Shown: positions 48,386-56,463, counted from the first letter of the stretch. The stretch is 64,000 nt of DNA from Roseateles sp. DAIF2 (GCF_015624425.1 NZ_CP049919.1:1984001-2048000), one strand, 5' to 3'. Notes: generated by a model not told the origin, from the sequence alone. A program made the numbers and translations.

Positions 48386-48412
48386 TCAAGAAAGCCGGAA
48401 ACAGGCCGATGA
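48386..48412 (+). promoter_or_regulatory. FliA-type promoter of fliE
   Basis: TCAAGAAA, 11 bases, GCCGATGA, 70 bases upstream of the fliE ATG. Seven of eight -10 positions match. The bases just before (CGGCCCCCTCAAG) are identical to those at the promoter at 33229. Confidence 0.6.
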
Positions 48413-48482
48413 ACCGAGCGCAGTTCCCCCCATTGGCGCGAGCGTTCCTGCTTAGGATTCATCCCATCGCAGAACGACCGCC

Positions 48483-48806
48483 ATGGACCTCAAGCTCAAA
48501 CCCTTCGACTTCGCGCAGGCCGCCGCACGGGCGGGCCTGGCCACCAATGGCCAGCCGCTCGCGAAGCCCAAGGCGGTCGGCGGCGCCAGCTTCGGCGACG
48601 CGATGGCGCAGGCGATGAAGGGGGTCAGCGCGCAGCAGAACGAGGCCTCCCGGCTGCAGCGCGAGGTCCAGCTGGACAACCCCAATGTCAGCCTGGAAGA
48701 GACGATGGTGGCGATGCAGAAGGCCCAGGTCGGCTTTCAGGCCACCCTGCAGGTGCGCAACCGCCTGGTCTCGGCGTATTCCGAGATCATGAATATGCAA
48801 GTCTGA
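48483..48806 (+). CDS. fliE: Flagellar hook-basal body protein FliE
   Basis: A 107-residue protein with the FliE pattern: SFGDAMAQAMKGVSAQQNEASRLQREVQ, then MVAMQKAQVGFQATLQVRNRLVSAYSEIMNMQV at the C-terminus. It joins the MS ring to the proximal rod. It stands alone on the plus strand, opposite fliF. Confidence 0.95.
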   Translation: MDLKLKPFDFAQAAARAGLATNGQPLAKPKAVGGASFGDAMAQAMKGVSAQQNEASRLQREVQLDNPNVSLEETMVAMQKAQVGFQATLQVRNRLVSAYSEIMNMQV

Positions 48807-48850
48807 CCAAGACCGCCCCCTGTGGCCATCGCGCGCACTAGGCCAACCGA

Positions 48851-49573
48851 TCAGCTTTTCTTCAGCAGGCGCTGACGCTTCTGCGTCTGGTCGATGTAGA
48901 GCTGCAGCGCGCGTTCGGCGCCGTGGGGCAGTTGGGAAAAGGCACAGCCCAGGCGCAGGCCGTCGTTTGACTCACTCAGGTGCTGCAGGCGCAGCTCAGC
49001 CTGGAAATGGTTGTCGCGATCCAGCTCGATGCGCGCGCCGGCCAGCAGCTGGCCCGGGGCGGGGTGGGGCAGATCGGGTGGCAGGCGCATCGCCAGGCCG
49101 CTGACGCTCAGGTCCAGCACGCGCAGCTGCAGGGCCATATCGGGGAAGTCGGGATGCTGCAGCAGCACGCGCGGAAACAGCGCGCCCAGCGGCTGCACGC
49201 GGAAGGCCTGACGGCGCTGGAAGCGGAACAGCCGGTCGGGCCAGGGCGCGCGCAGGGTGCTCAAGGTCGGGCCCTGCACCAGCACCAGCGGCGCCAGCTC
49301 GAACTCCAGGCGGATCTGGTCCAGATAGGCCACCGCCATCACCTCCGGGCTGTCCAGCAGCGGCTGCAGCTGGGCCGGGCCGCCCAGCGCCTCCAGGCCC
49401 AGCGCCTGCTGGGCCGGGTCCAGGTTCCAGAGCCGGGTGGCGAGCGTGTCGCCCCGTGGGGTGCTCAGCTGCAGATCGATCTGCCGCGCCAGCAGCTGGC
49501 GCAGCCAGGACTCGATCTCGGTCTCGGTCTCGACGCGGAAGTCGTCGAGCCGCGGTTCAATCGTCGTGGTCAT
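48851..49573 (-). CDS. ycgR: YcgR-type c-di-GMP flagellar brake
   Basis: A 240-residue protein with an N-terminal YcgR domain and a C-terminal PilZ domain. The c-di-GMP binding signature RRQAFR (RxxxR) and DLSVSGLAMR (DxSxxG) are both present. YcgR with bound c-di-GMP slows or biases the motor. It is the third gene after fliS and fliT, all downstream of a FliA promoter, and makes a direct target for the two c-di-GMP synthases in this window. Confidence 0.88.
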   Translation of the reverse strand: MTTTIEPRLDDFRVETETEIESWLRQLLARQIDLQLSTPRGDTLATRLWNLDPAQQALGLEALGGPAQLQPLLDSPEVMAVAYLDQIRLEFELAPLVLVQGPTLSTLRAPWPDRLFRFQRRQAFRVQPLGALFPRVLLQHPDFPDMALQLRVLDLSVSGLAMRLPPDLPHPAPGQLLAGARIELDRDNHFQAELRLQHLSESNDGLRLGCAFSQLPHGAERALQLYIDQTQKRQRLLKKS

Positions 49574-49612
49574 GCGGGGCAGGTGCCCGACCGAGGCCGG
49601 GCGGCGATGGCG

Positions 49613-49912
49613 TCAATGCACCATTTTGCTCTTGCCGGTCAGCACCTGGTCCAGATCTTCCAGCCAGGGTTCGGCCAGATGGCGGATCTCGGCGTCGTTC
49701 AGCAGGATGCGCTGCATGATGCGGGTCTTCAGCTGGGTCTCCTCGGGCGCCAGCTGGTCGCGCGAGGCGGCATGCTTGAGCTGGGAGATCAGCAGCACGC
49801 AGGCCCCTTCGAGCTTGACCACTTCATCCCAGTTGCCGGACCGGGCGGCGCTGAGCATGTCGGCGCTGGCTTGCTCGATGGCTTCGTAGTAGCTCAGGAG
49901 GTGGGTGTTCAT
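49613..49912 (-). CDS. fliT: Flagellar chaperone FliT-like protein
   Basis: A 99-residue helical protein (SYYEAIEQASADMLSAARSGNWDEVVKLE is the FliT/FlgN-like helix pattern with a central Trp-Asp). FliT guards FliD before export and in enterics also inhibits FlhDC. The call depends partly on context, between fliS and ycgR. The ATG at 49912 gives the normal length. Confidence 0.8.
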   Translation of the reverse strand: MNTHLLSYYEAIEQASADMLSAARSGNWDEVVKLEGACVLLISQLKHAASRDQLAPEETQLKTRIMQRILLNDAEIRHLAEPWLEDLDQVLTGKSKMVH

Positions 49913-49959
49913 GGGACGGTCCGCTAGCAAATCGTGAGGGGTGGTGGGCGCTGCCGGCA

Positions 49960-50403
49960 TCAGGCGGCGCGCTGCGACAGGGGGGCGGCCTCGGCCCGCT
50001 CGCCGATCAGGGTCCAGGCCTCGCGTACCGGGGCCAGCAGGCGCTGGCATTCCTCGATGGCGGCGCCGTCGCCGTGCAGGTTGGCATGGGTCAGACGCAT
50101 GCACATATAGGCGTAGAGATCGCGCAGATCGCCGGCCAGCTGGCCGCTGTCCAGGTTCAGCGCGGCCTTCAGGCCTTCGTCCAGGATGCGCACGGCGCGG
50201 TTCAGGGCGCGGTTCTTCAGCTCGGTATTGCGGGCCTCGATGGCGCCGCGGGCCTGGCTCATCGCGTCGGCCAGGCCGTCGAACAGCATCGCGACCAGGC
50301 GGTGCGGGCTGGCGTTCAGCACATCGGTCTCGACGCCCACTCGGCTGTACATGGCGCTGCCGCGGTGGGTGCGCGATGCGAAGGGGGATGCGTTGCCGTA
50401 CAT
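49960..50403 (-). CDS. fliS: Flagellin chaperone FliS
   Basis: A 147-residue FliS with the signature Y-x-x-V-G-V-E-T (YSRVGVETDVLNASPHRLVAMLFDGL) and the helix LRDLYAYMCMRLTHANL. It binds the flagellin C-terminus and prevents early polymerisation. It heads the fliS-fliT-ycgR operon. Confidence 0.94.
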   Translation of the reverse strand: MYGNASPFASRTHRGSAMYSRVGVETDVLNASPHRLVAMLFDGLADAMSQARGAIEARNTELKNRALNRAVRILDEGLKAALNLDSGQLAGDLRDLYAYMCMRLTHANLHGDGAAIEECQRLLAPVREAWTLIGERAEAAPLSQRAA

Positions 50404-50438
50404 GTTCTTCCGTTCCGGTGGGGGCCTTGTTGAATGAT

Positions 50439-50465
50439 TTTTCGGCCACCCGGGCGGGAACTTGA
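50439..50465 (-). promoter_or_regulatory. FliA promoter of fliS-fliT-ycgR
   Basis: On the minus strand TCAAGTTC, 11 bases, GCCGAAAA, 35 bases before the fliS ATG. The -35 is the closest to consensus in the window. Confidence 0.65.
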
Positions 50466-50499
50466 GTGTCTGGAACGCAGACAGACGGCTTATCTGTGA

Positions 50500-50531
50500 A
50501 GAAATGCAAACGCCCGGGCGGGCCGGGCGTT
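50500..50531 (-). terminator. Terminator of fliD
   Basis: Read on the minus strand, a 9-bp stem AACGCCCGG/CCGGGCGTT with a 5-base loop is followed by TTTGCATTTC. It separates fliD from fliS. Confidence 0.7.
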
Positions 50532-50554
50532 CGGGTGGGGCGAAATGCGCTGGT

Positions 50555-51991
50555 TCAGCGCAGCAGCTGCATCTGCTGGGAGACGTAGGCCGACAGGTTG
50601 TTCATCTTGCCCATGGTCTTGTCCAGCGCGGTGTACTGGGCGCGCAGGCGCTTTTCCTTCTGCGCCAGGCGGTCCTCCAGCGCGTCCTCGCGTTTGCCGT
50701 TGGAGGTGATGCTGTCGCGCAGGCCCTTCTGCCGGTTGCTGATGCGGCCGTCGACGCCCAGGGCCTGGTCGGCGAAGCGGCGCACGCGCTGGGCGAAGCC
50801 GTCGTTGTCCGGGTTGGCGCTGTCCAGCCCCATGAAGAAGTTCTTCAGGTCGCCCAGGTTGCCCAGGGCCTTGTCGAGCTTGGTGGCGTTGACCTTCAGG
50901 GTGCCGTCGGAGCCGGGGTCCAGGCCGATGTCGGCCAGGCGGCCGCCCAGGGTGCCGGCCAGGGTGGTGCCGCCGGCCATCAGGCCGCGCAGCTGGCCTT
51001 GCACGCCGACCACGGTGGAGTCGCCCTGCAGCGCGCCGGCGCTCTTGCTGGCCTGGTCGTACTTGGTGTTCTCGCGCAGCAGCGAGATCACGCTGTTGTA
51101 GGCGGTGGCGAACTCGTTGACCGTCTTCTTCAGCGTTTCCTTGTCCTGCGCCAGGGTCAGGGTGACGTCGGCCGTGGTGGGCTTGAGCAGGGTGATGTTC
51201 AGGCCGTCGATCGCATCCTTGAGCTGATTGCTCTCGGACACGATGGGCAGGCCGTTCAGGGTGGCCTCGGCATTGCCGGCAGCCTGGCTGCGGGTCATCG
51301 AGGCGACGCCGGCGCTGGGGTCGAAGGCCAGCGCGGACAGGCCCTGGTCATCGGCATTGCCGCCATCGGCATCGTTGACCGTGACGCGGAAGCCGTTGCT
51401 CTCGCCGGTCTCGGCCGAGCGCATCACCAGGCGGGCGCCGGAGGCGTCGTTGACAATGGAGGCGACGACGCCGGCCTTGGCGCTGTTGATCTTGTCGCGG
51501 ATCTGGGTCAGGCTGTCCTCGCCCGGGGCGATGTTGATCGTGAGCGCGGTGCTGCCGGACTTGGGCGTGAAGCCGGTCTGGTCGGTGGTCCACTTGCCCA
51601 GCTCGATCGTCAGCGAGCCGCTGCCGACGGTGGCGGGCGCGATCGGCAGCGGTCGGCTGGAGATCGACTGCGAGGTGGCCAGCTTGCCGACCGACACGGT
51701 GGTGCTGCCGGCGGTGTTGCTGGTCGTGCCGGCCGTCACCTGCACGCTGGCGGCGTCGGTGGAGGTGGCGACGCTGGCGGCCCAGGAGTCGATATTGGTC
51801 AGCTTGGCCGCGGCGTCGCGCAGGGCCGAGATAGCGCTCTGGATCTTGCCGTAGGCCGAGAGCTGGGTCTGCAGGCCTTCGGTGCGCTTTTGCAGCTGCG
51901 TGATCGGCGTGCGCTCCGCATTCATCAGGCCCTGGATCAGCGATTCATAGTTGGTATTGTTGCCAATACCGAGTTGGGTGATAGCTGCCAT
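50555..51991 (-). CDS. fliD: Filament cap protein FliD
   Basis: A 478-residue cap protein. Conserved N-terminal coiled-coil (SLIQGLMNAERTPITQLQKR), central variable domains, and C-terminal helices (RVRRFADQALGVDGRISNRQKGL, QMQLLR end). It caps the filament and folds incoming flagellin. It has its own FliA promoter and terminator. Confidence 0.95.
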   Translation of the reverse strand: MAAITQLGIGNNTNYESLIQGLMNAERTPITQLQKRTEGLQTQLSAYGKIQSAISALRDAAAKLTNIDSWAASVATSTDAASVQVTAGTTSNTAGSTTVSVGKLATSQSISSRPLPIAPATVGSGSLTIELGKWTTDQTGFTPKSGSTALTINIAPGEDSLTQIRDKINSAKAGVVASIVNDASGARLVMRSAETGESNGFRVTVNDADGGNADDQGLSALAFDPSAGVASMTRSQAAGNAEATLNGLPIVSESNQLKDAIDGLNITLLKPTTADVTLTLAQDKETLKKTVNEFATAYNSVISLLRENTKYDQASKSAGALQGDSTVVGVQGQLRGLMAGGTTLAGTLGGRLADIGLDPGSDGTLKVNATKLDKALGNLGDLKNFFMGLDSANPDNDGFAQRVRRFADQALGVDGRISNRQKGLRDSITSNGKREDALEDRLAQKEKRLRAQYTALDKTMGKMNNLSAYVSQQMQLLR

Positions 51992-52035
51992 GGGGAAACT
52001 CCATAACCCCCGCTAACCGGAGGTGGCTTTCGACT

Positions 52036-52062
52036 CTATCGGCCGATTCTGCAGGAACTGAA
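52036..52062 (-). promoter_or_regulatory. FliA promoter of fliD
   Basis: On the minus strand TTCAGTTC, 11 bases, GCCGATAG, 44 bases before the fliD ATG. The -10 matches 7 of 8 positions and is embedded in the palindrome ATCGGCCGAT. Confidence 0.6.
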
Positions 52063-52122
52063 GGCCGGCGCGCATGTCACAGCGGGCCGGCCCTGCGAAA
52101 GATGTCGCGTGTTGCGCCGCCG

Positions 52123-52980
52123 TCAACCGCCACGCAGCAGCGACAGCACTTGTTGCGGCAGCTGGTTGGCCTGGGCCACCATCGCATTGCCGGCCTGCTG
52201 CAGGATCTGCGCTCGACTCAGGTTGGAGGTCTCGCTGGCGTAGTCGGCATCCATGATGCGGCTGCGCGCGGCGCTCTGGTTCTCCACCGAGATCTGCAGG
52301 TTGGCGATCACCGCCTCGAAGCGGTTCTGCGAGGCGCCGAGCACGGCGCGTTGCGAGCTGACGGTGTTGATCGCGGTGTCGATATTGTCGATCACCGCCT
52401 TCAGCGTGTTCGGATCCGAGTTGGCATCGATGACCGAGACGGTCGGATCGGTGACCGCGATGATCGCCGGGTCCTGGGTCATGTCGACCGTGACCACGTC
52501 GATCGTGTCGTTGGTGGTCGTGTTCGGGCCGACCTGGAAGGTCTGCGGCGTCGCCGCATCGGCACCCAGGATGGTCTTGCCGTTGAAGGTGGTGCCGCCG
52601 ATCACGCGGTTGATTTCGTTGGCCAGCTCGCGGAACTCCTGGCCGAGCGAGACGCGGTCGGCGCTGGTGTTGGTCGCGTTGCGAGCCTGTACCGCGAGTT
52701 CACGCATGCGCTGCAGGGTGTCGCCCACCTTGCCCAGCGCGCCTTCCGCTGTCTGGGCCAGCGAGATGCCGTCGTTGGCGTTGCGGATCGCGACGTTCAT
52801 GCCGCGCACCTGGGCGTTCATGCGTTCGGCGATCGCCAGGCCGGCGGCATCATCCTTGGCGGAGTTGACGCGCAGACCGGAGGAGAGCCGCTGCATCGCA
52901 ACGCCCAGCGAAGACTGCGACGAGTTCAGATTGCGCTGCGCATTCAGCGAGGCAATATTGGTATTGATGGTCTGGGGCAT
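52123..52980 (-). CDS. fliC: Flagellin (paralogue 3)
   Basis: A 285-residue flagellin made almost only of the D0 and D1 domains (N-terminal INTNIASLNAQRNL, LSSGLRVNSAKDDAAGLAIA; C-terminal ENQSAARSRIMDADYASET, NQLPQQVLSLLRGG), with a short variable centre at about 150-205. It is the most divergent of the three paralogues: it has an extra GG at the end, PQTINT instead of PAIINT, and a Thr/Asp/Pro-rich centre. CAGGAG precedes the ATG. No convincing FliA site is found upstream. Confidence 0.95.
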   Translation of the reverse strand: MPQTINTNIASLNAQRNLNSSQSSLGVAMQRLSSGLRVNSAKDDAAGLAIAERMNAQVRGMNVAIRNANDGISLAQTAEGALGKVGDTLQRMRELAVQARNATNTSADRVSLGQEFRELANEINRVIGGTTFNGKTILGADAATPQTFQVGPNTTTNDTIDVVTVDMTQDPAIIAVTDPTVSVIDANSDPNTLKAVIDNIDTAINTVSSQRAVLGASQNRFEAVIANLQISVENQSAARSRIMDADYASETSNLSRAQILQQAGNAMVAQANQLPQQVLSLLRGG

Positions 52981-53084
52981 TTCAGCACTCCTGCAGTTGC
53001 GTTCAGTCCCGGCCTGATCTTAAAAACCTGTCTCAGTCTCAGGCCGGGGTCCTCGGCGCTCCATGCGCATGAAGGACTGGCCCT

Positions 53085-53119
53085 GTCCGGGTCCGGGCGC
53101 GTTTTCACGAACCCGATGG
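53085..53119 (-). promoter_or_regulatory. Flagellin leader element, weak copy (paralogue 3)
   Basis: On the minus strand CCATCGGGTT, then a hairpin with stem CGTG/CGCG and loop AAAA, then GGACCCGG. It resembles the leaders of the other two flagellin genes but is less well conserved. Confidence 0.35.
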
Positions 53120-53179
53120 AGCGAATTCTGCGAGTGCTGTGTCGTTTCAAAAGCCCGATTAAGCCGTCAAACCACGGCC

Positions 53180-53217
53180 AAAAAGAAAGAGTCGGGCCTT
53201 GCTGCTGAAGGCCCGAC
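53180..53217 (-). terminator. Terminator of flagellin paralogue 2
   Basis: Read on the minus strand, a perfect 10-bp stem GTCGGGCCTT/AAGGCCCGAC with a 7-base loop is followed by TCTTTCTTTTT. Confidence 0.88.
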
Positions 53218-53250
53218 GCGGGGATGGCGCGAGGCGCGCCACCGACTCGC

Positions 53251-54108
53251 TTACTGCAGCAGACGCAGGACCTGCTGGGGTGCCTGGTTGGCCTGCGAGA
53301 TCATCGCGGTGCCGGCCTGCTGCAGGATCTGCGCTCGACTCAGGTTGGCGGTTTCGCTGGCGAAGTCGGCATCCATGATGCGGCTGCGTGCGGCGCTCTG
53401 GTTCTCCACCGAAACCTGCAGGTTCGAGATCACCGCCTCGAAGCGATTCTGCGAGGCACCCAGGGTGGCGCGTTCGCCGTTGACCGTGTTCAGGGCCGTG
53501 TCGATGTTGTCGATCACGGTCGCGATCGCGGTGGCGTCGCCATTCAGGTCGGCGCGGCCGGTGCCCTGGTTGTCGGTGCCGGCCACCGCGATGATGTCGG
53601 CGCTGGTCGTCATATTGGTGGTCAGCACGTCCACCACGTCATTGGCGGTCGTGTTGGCGCCGACCTGGAAGGTCTGGGTGCCGGCATCGGTGGCCAGGAT
53701 GGATTTGCCGTTGAAGGTGGTGCCGCCCAGCACGCGCTGGATTTCCTTGGCCAGCTCGCCGAACTCCTTGTCCAGCGAGGTCTTGTCGGCGGTCGTGTTG
53801 GTGGCGTTGCGGGCCTGCACGGCCAGCTCACGCATGCGCTGCAGTGCATCGCTGACCTTGCCCATCGCGCCTTCGGCGGTCTGGGCCAGCGAGATGCCGT
53901 CGTTGGCATTGCGCACGGCGACATTCATGCCGCGCACCTGGGCTTGCATGCGCTCGGCGATGGACAGACCGGCGGCGTCATCCTTGGAGGAGTTGACGCG
54001 CAGGCCGGAGGACAGGCGTTGCATCGAGGTGCTCAGCGACAACTGCGAGGTCGACGTGTTGCGCTGCGCGTTCATCGACGCGATGTTGGTATTGATGATG
54101 GCGGGCAT
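53251..54108 (-). CDS. fliC: Flagellin (paralogue 2)
   Basis: A 285-residue flagellin, very close to paralogue 1 in the D0/D1 regions (PAIINTNIASMNAQRN, RMRELAVQARNATNTTADK, GASQNRFEAVISNLQVSVENQ). The variable centre is only about 50 residues, so the outer D2/D3 domains are missing. AAAGGA lies before the ATG. It has its own FliA promoter, leader hairpin and terminator, so it is a separate unit. Confidence 0.96.
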   Translation of the reverse strand: MPAIINTNIASMNAQRNTSTSQLSLSTSMQRLSSGLRVNSSKDDAAGLSIAERMQAQVRGMNVAVRNANDGISLAQTAEGAMGKVSDALQRMRELAVQARNATNTTADKTSLDKEFGELAKEIQRVLGGTTFNGKSILATDAGTQTFQVGANTTANDVVDVLTTNMTTSADIIAVAGTDNQGTGRADLNGDATAIATVIDNIDTALNTVNGERATLGASQNRFEAVISNLQVSVENQSAARSRIMDADFASETANLSRAQILQQAGTAMISQANQAPQQVLRLLQ

Positions 54109-54231
54109 GGCTCAATCCTTTCGGTGTCAGTCAGAGAACTTCCGGCGCTTGTCCGGAACTGTCCGGTACTTGCGGTTCGATAACCGTCCGACTCTCGAGT
54201 GAGGCCCGCTGTTGCGGCATCACGTCGGTCG

Positions 54232-54270
54232 ACCGGACCACGCAGTCCTTTGATTGTTTGGACCCGTTGG
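54232..54270 (-). promoter_or_regulatory. Flagellin leader element (paralogue 2)
   Basis: On the minus strand CCAACGGGTC begins 5 bases after the -10, at about +1. A GTCC/GGAC stem with an A-rich loop and then CGTGGTCCGGT follow. Both end motifs are identical to those in the leader of paralogue 1. Confidence 0.55.
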
Positions 54271-54275
54271 ATGTG

Positions 54276-54302
54276 TTATCGACGACACCAGGATTGACTT
54301 GA
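54276..54302 (-). promoter_or_regulatory. FliA promoter of flagellin paralogue 2
   Basis: On the minus strand TCAAGTCA, 11 bases, GTCGATAA (7 of 8 positions of the -10). Confidence 0.65.
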
Positions 54303-54330
54303 GCCCTTGCTGCGATCGCTTACACAAGAT

Positions 54331-54352
54331 GCGCCGCCCCGTGGGGCGGCGC
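54331..54352 (-). terminator. Hairpin after flagellin paralogue 1
   Basis: A perfect inverted repeat GCGCCGCCCC/GGGGCGGCGC separated by GT, about 80 bases past the stop codon. No T-run follows; it is probably a terminator or mRNA 3'-end stabiliser. Confidence 0.55.
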
Positions 54353-54431
54353 TCAAGTGACTTGAGCTGGCGGACTGACTAGATCCGCCTCTGCCGTGGT
54401 ACTTGTCAGGGCCAGCTCGGCTGGCCCAGGC

Positions 54432-55289
54432 TCATCGAAGAAGCGAGAGGACTTGTTGCGGGATCTGGTTGGCCTGGGCGATCATCGCGTTGCCGGCCTG
54501 CTGCAGGATCTGCGATCGGCTCAGGTTCGCGGTTTCCATCGCGAAGTCGGCATCCATGATCCGGCTGCGCGCGGCGCTCTGGTTCTCCACCGAGACCTGC
54601 AGGTTCGCGATCACCGCCTCGAAGCGGTTCTGCGAGGCACCCAAGGTCGCGCGTTCGCCGTTGACCGTGTTGATCGCCGTGTCGATGTTGTTGATCACGG
54701 TGGCGATCGCGGTGGCGTCGCCGGTCAGGTCGGCGCGGCCCGCGCCCTGGTTGTCGGTGCCAGCGACGGTCGTGATGTCGCTGTTGGTGGTCATGTTGGT
54801 CGTTTGCACGTCCACCTGGTCATTGCTGCTGGTGTTGGCACCGACCTGGAAGGTCTGGGTGCCGGCGTCGGTGGCCAGCACGGTCTTGCCGTTGAAGGTG
54901 GTGCCGCCCAGCACGCGCTGGATCTCCTTGGCCAGCTCGCCGAACTCCTTGTCCAGCGAGGTCTTGTCGGCGGTGGTGTTGGTGGCGTTGCGGGCCTGCA
55001 CGGCCAGCTCACGCATGCGCTGCAGCGAATCGCTGACCTTGCCCAGCGCGCCTTCGGCGGTCTGCGCCAGCGAGATGCCGTCGTTGGAGTTGCGCACGGC
55101 GACGTTCATGCCGCGCACCTGGGCCTGCATGCGTTCGGCGATCGCCAGACCGGCGGAGTCGTCCTTCGCCGAGTTGACGCGCAGGCCCGAGGACAGGCGC
55201 TGCATCGAGACGGCCAGGGCCGACTGCGACTGGGTGGTGTTGCGCTGCGCATTCAGCGAAGCGATGTTGGTATTGATGATGGCGGGCAT
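54432..55289 (-). CDS. fliC: Flagellin (paralogue 1)
   Basis: A 285-residue short flagellin with intact D0 and D1 domains: PAIINTNIASLNAQRNT, LSSGLRVNSAKDDSAGLAIA, RMRELAVQARNATNTTADK, and the C-terminal RIMDADFAMETANLSRSQI and QIPQQVLSLLR. The centre (about 155-200) is rich in Thr, Asn and Asp, giving many Ser/Thr sites for O-glycosylation by the transferases encoded nearby. TAGGAG precedes the ATG. It is nearest to the glycosylation genes. Confidence 0.96.
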   Translation of the reverse strand: MPAIINTNIASLNAQRNTTQSQSALAVSMQRLSSGLRVNSAKDDSAGLAIAERMQAQVRGMNVAVRNSNDGISLAQTAEGALGKVSDSLQRMRELAVQARNATNTTADKTSLDKEFGELAKEIQRVLGGTTFNGKTVLATDAGTQTFQVGANTSSNDQVDVQTTNMTTNSDITTVAGTDNQGAGRADLTGDATAIATVINNIDTAINTVNGERATLGASQNRFEAVIANLQVSVENQSAARSRIMDADFAMETANLSRSQILQQAGNAMIAQANQIPQQVLSLLR

Positions 55290-55475
55290 GACGCGCTCCT
55301 ATTTCAGCTACAAAGACTCCCGGCATAGCGCCGACGTGCTTCGGAATCGCCTCTTGCGAGGCTTCCGTGATGTCGGCCATACCCGAGGCGGGTACTTGCC
55401 GGCATCGCCCGGCGCTAGTCAACCGTGCAGCCCTGCGTCCCTTCTTGAATGGGGCGCCCAACTTGCGGCCTCCTA

Positions 55476-55508
55476 ACCGGACCACGTGTCTGTTTCCAGA
55501 CCCGTTGG
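55476..55508 (-). promoter_or_regulatory. Flagellin leader element (paralogue 1)
   Basis: On the minus strand CCAACGGGTC, overlapped by a hairpin GTCTG-GAAA-CAGAC (55488-55501) and followed by CGTGGTCCGGT. It starts 6 bases after the -10, so it lies at the predicted 5' end of the mRNA. Confidence 0.55.
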
Positions 55509-55514
55509 AAAGGG

Positions 55515-55541
55515 TATCGGACAAGCAGCGCTAGAACTTAA
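55515..55541 (-). promoter_or_regulatory. FliA-type promoter of flagellin paralogue 1
   Basis: On the minus strand TTAAGTTC, 11 bases, GTCCGATA. The CCGATA core of the -10 is present but shifted by one base relative to the other sites. Confidence 0.55.
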
Positions 55542-55952
55542 GCGCTGTTTGTCAAGAGGCTCAATCTGTTGAAAAACACCGCTTGTCTGGTCTTGTTGAT
55601 CGGATCGAGCGGTGTGGGGCTGCAAGTGGCTGCTGGGTGTGGCGTAGTTCCTTGGTTGGGGTAGCTGAAACAGGGCGGGGCTGCCGGAGCGAGGCAGTGC
55701 GGCCCTGAGATGGTTTTCGGCCCGGCGGCGGCACCACAGGTCTGGAGAAGCGGCATCAAGGCGGCGCTTTTCCGGCGAGCGGGGCGGGGTGCCCGCCCTA
55801 AAGTTCGCTGCACCATCGCCGATACGCGCGCTCACGCGCCTTGATTCATCCAGTCGGCGCTGGCGGTCGCGGCCTTGATTTGGCCATCGCCGCGATCCTT
55901 TCATCATCAATAGCGCTCGCGATGCGGGTGCGGCCAAGCCGAGGAGTAACCC

Positions 55953-56450
55953 GTGGAGATGCCCATGCACGCAAGACCGCAAGCTGGCCTGGAGGCCGCC
56001 CTGGCGCCGGTCGGCGCCGAGATCTCGATGGAGGCCAAGGCCCTGCTGGCCGAGGCCCGCAACGCCGCGTTCGCCGAGGCGGCGCAGGGCCGGCTGGGCC
56101 GGGGCCTGAGCATGCTGCACGACGCGCTCGAGCTGCAGCCGATGAATCATGACCTGCTGAGCGATCTGGCGGCGCTGTCGCTGGCCGCCGGCGAGCTGGC
56201 CCAGGCGCAGGACTATGCCCAGCAGGCGCTGGCCCAGCAGCCCGACCATGGTCCCAGCCTCTACACCCTGGGCTTCGCGCTGTCGGGCCTGGGCCGCTTG
56301 CGCCGCGCGCGCGAGGTGCTGATCCGTCTGGGCGCGGGTGCGCCGCAGGACAGCCTGGTGGCCGAGGCGCCGGAGCTGCGCCCGCTGGTGCGCGTCGAGC
56401 TGGCGCGCGTCGAGGGCGTGCTCGCCGGCGCGGCCCGCGGCGCCGAGTAA
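55953..56450 (+). CDS. Small TPR-like protein of the flagellin-modification cluster
   Basis: A 165-residue protein starting at GTG 55953 with GAGGAG 6 bases upstream. Residues 30-130 form two to three TPR-like helical repeats (LSMLHDALELQPMNHDLLSDLAALSLAAGELAQAQDYAQQALAQQPDH). It has no catalytic motif or signal peptide. It lies 13 bases before the glycosyltransferase-methyltransferase gene and is probably an accessory protein of that complex. The exact role is unknown. Confidence 0.75.
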   Translation: MEMPMHARPQAGLEAALAPVGAEISMEAKALLAEARNAAFAEAAQGRLGRGLSMLHDALELQPMNHDLLSDLAALSLAAGELAQAQDYAQQALAQQPDHGPSLYTLGFALSGLGRLRRAREVLIRLGAGAPQDSLVAEAPELRPLVRVELARVEGVLAGAARGAE

Positions 56451-56463
56451 GGCGCGCCGGCCG

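Larger units (their letters stand above)
54109..54431. other. Control region of flagellin paralogue 2
   Basis: About 320 bases without a gene. It contains the terminator hairpin of paralogue 1 (54331-54352), a CTCAAGT/ACTTGAG inverted repeat at 54353-54366, the FliA promoter (54276-54302) and the conserved leader element (54232-54270), followed by a 5' leader of about 160 bases. Confidence 0.7.
55290..55952. other. Intergenic region between flagellins and modification genes
   Basis: About 660 bases with no supported gene. The part at 55476-55541 holds the promoter and leader of flagellin paralogue 1, which gives a predicted 5' leader of about 220 bases. From 55560 to 55940 I see only low-information sequence with no ribosome-binding site or plausible frame. 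The promoter of the rightward modification genes must be near its right end, but I cannot place it. Confidence 0.6.

Noticed and set aside
48433..48453. Sigma-54-like site before fliE (TTGGCGCG ... TGCTT)
   Set aside because: The GG-to-GC spacing is 13 instead of 10 bases, and a good FliA site is present just upstream.
44731..48618. Very long plus-strand open frame of 1,295 codons
   Set aside because: It runs antisense to fliH, fliG and fliF; the product is His/Gln/Ala-rich noise of the kind created by GC-rich codons on the opposite strand.
52123..55289. Repeated similar blocks that might suggest a tandem mobile element or CRISPR
   Set aside because: They are three flagellin paralogues with conserved D0/D1 domains; no spacer-repeat array or transposase is present anywhere in the window.
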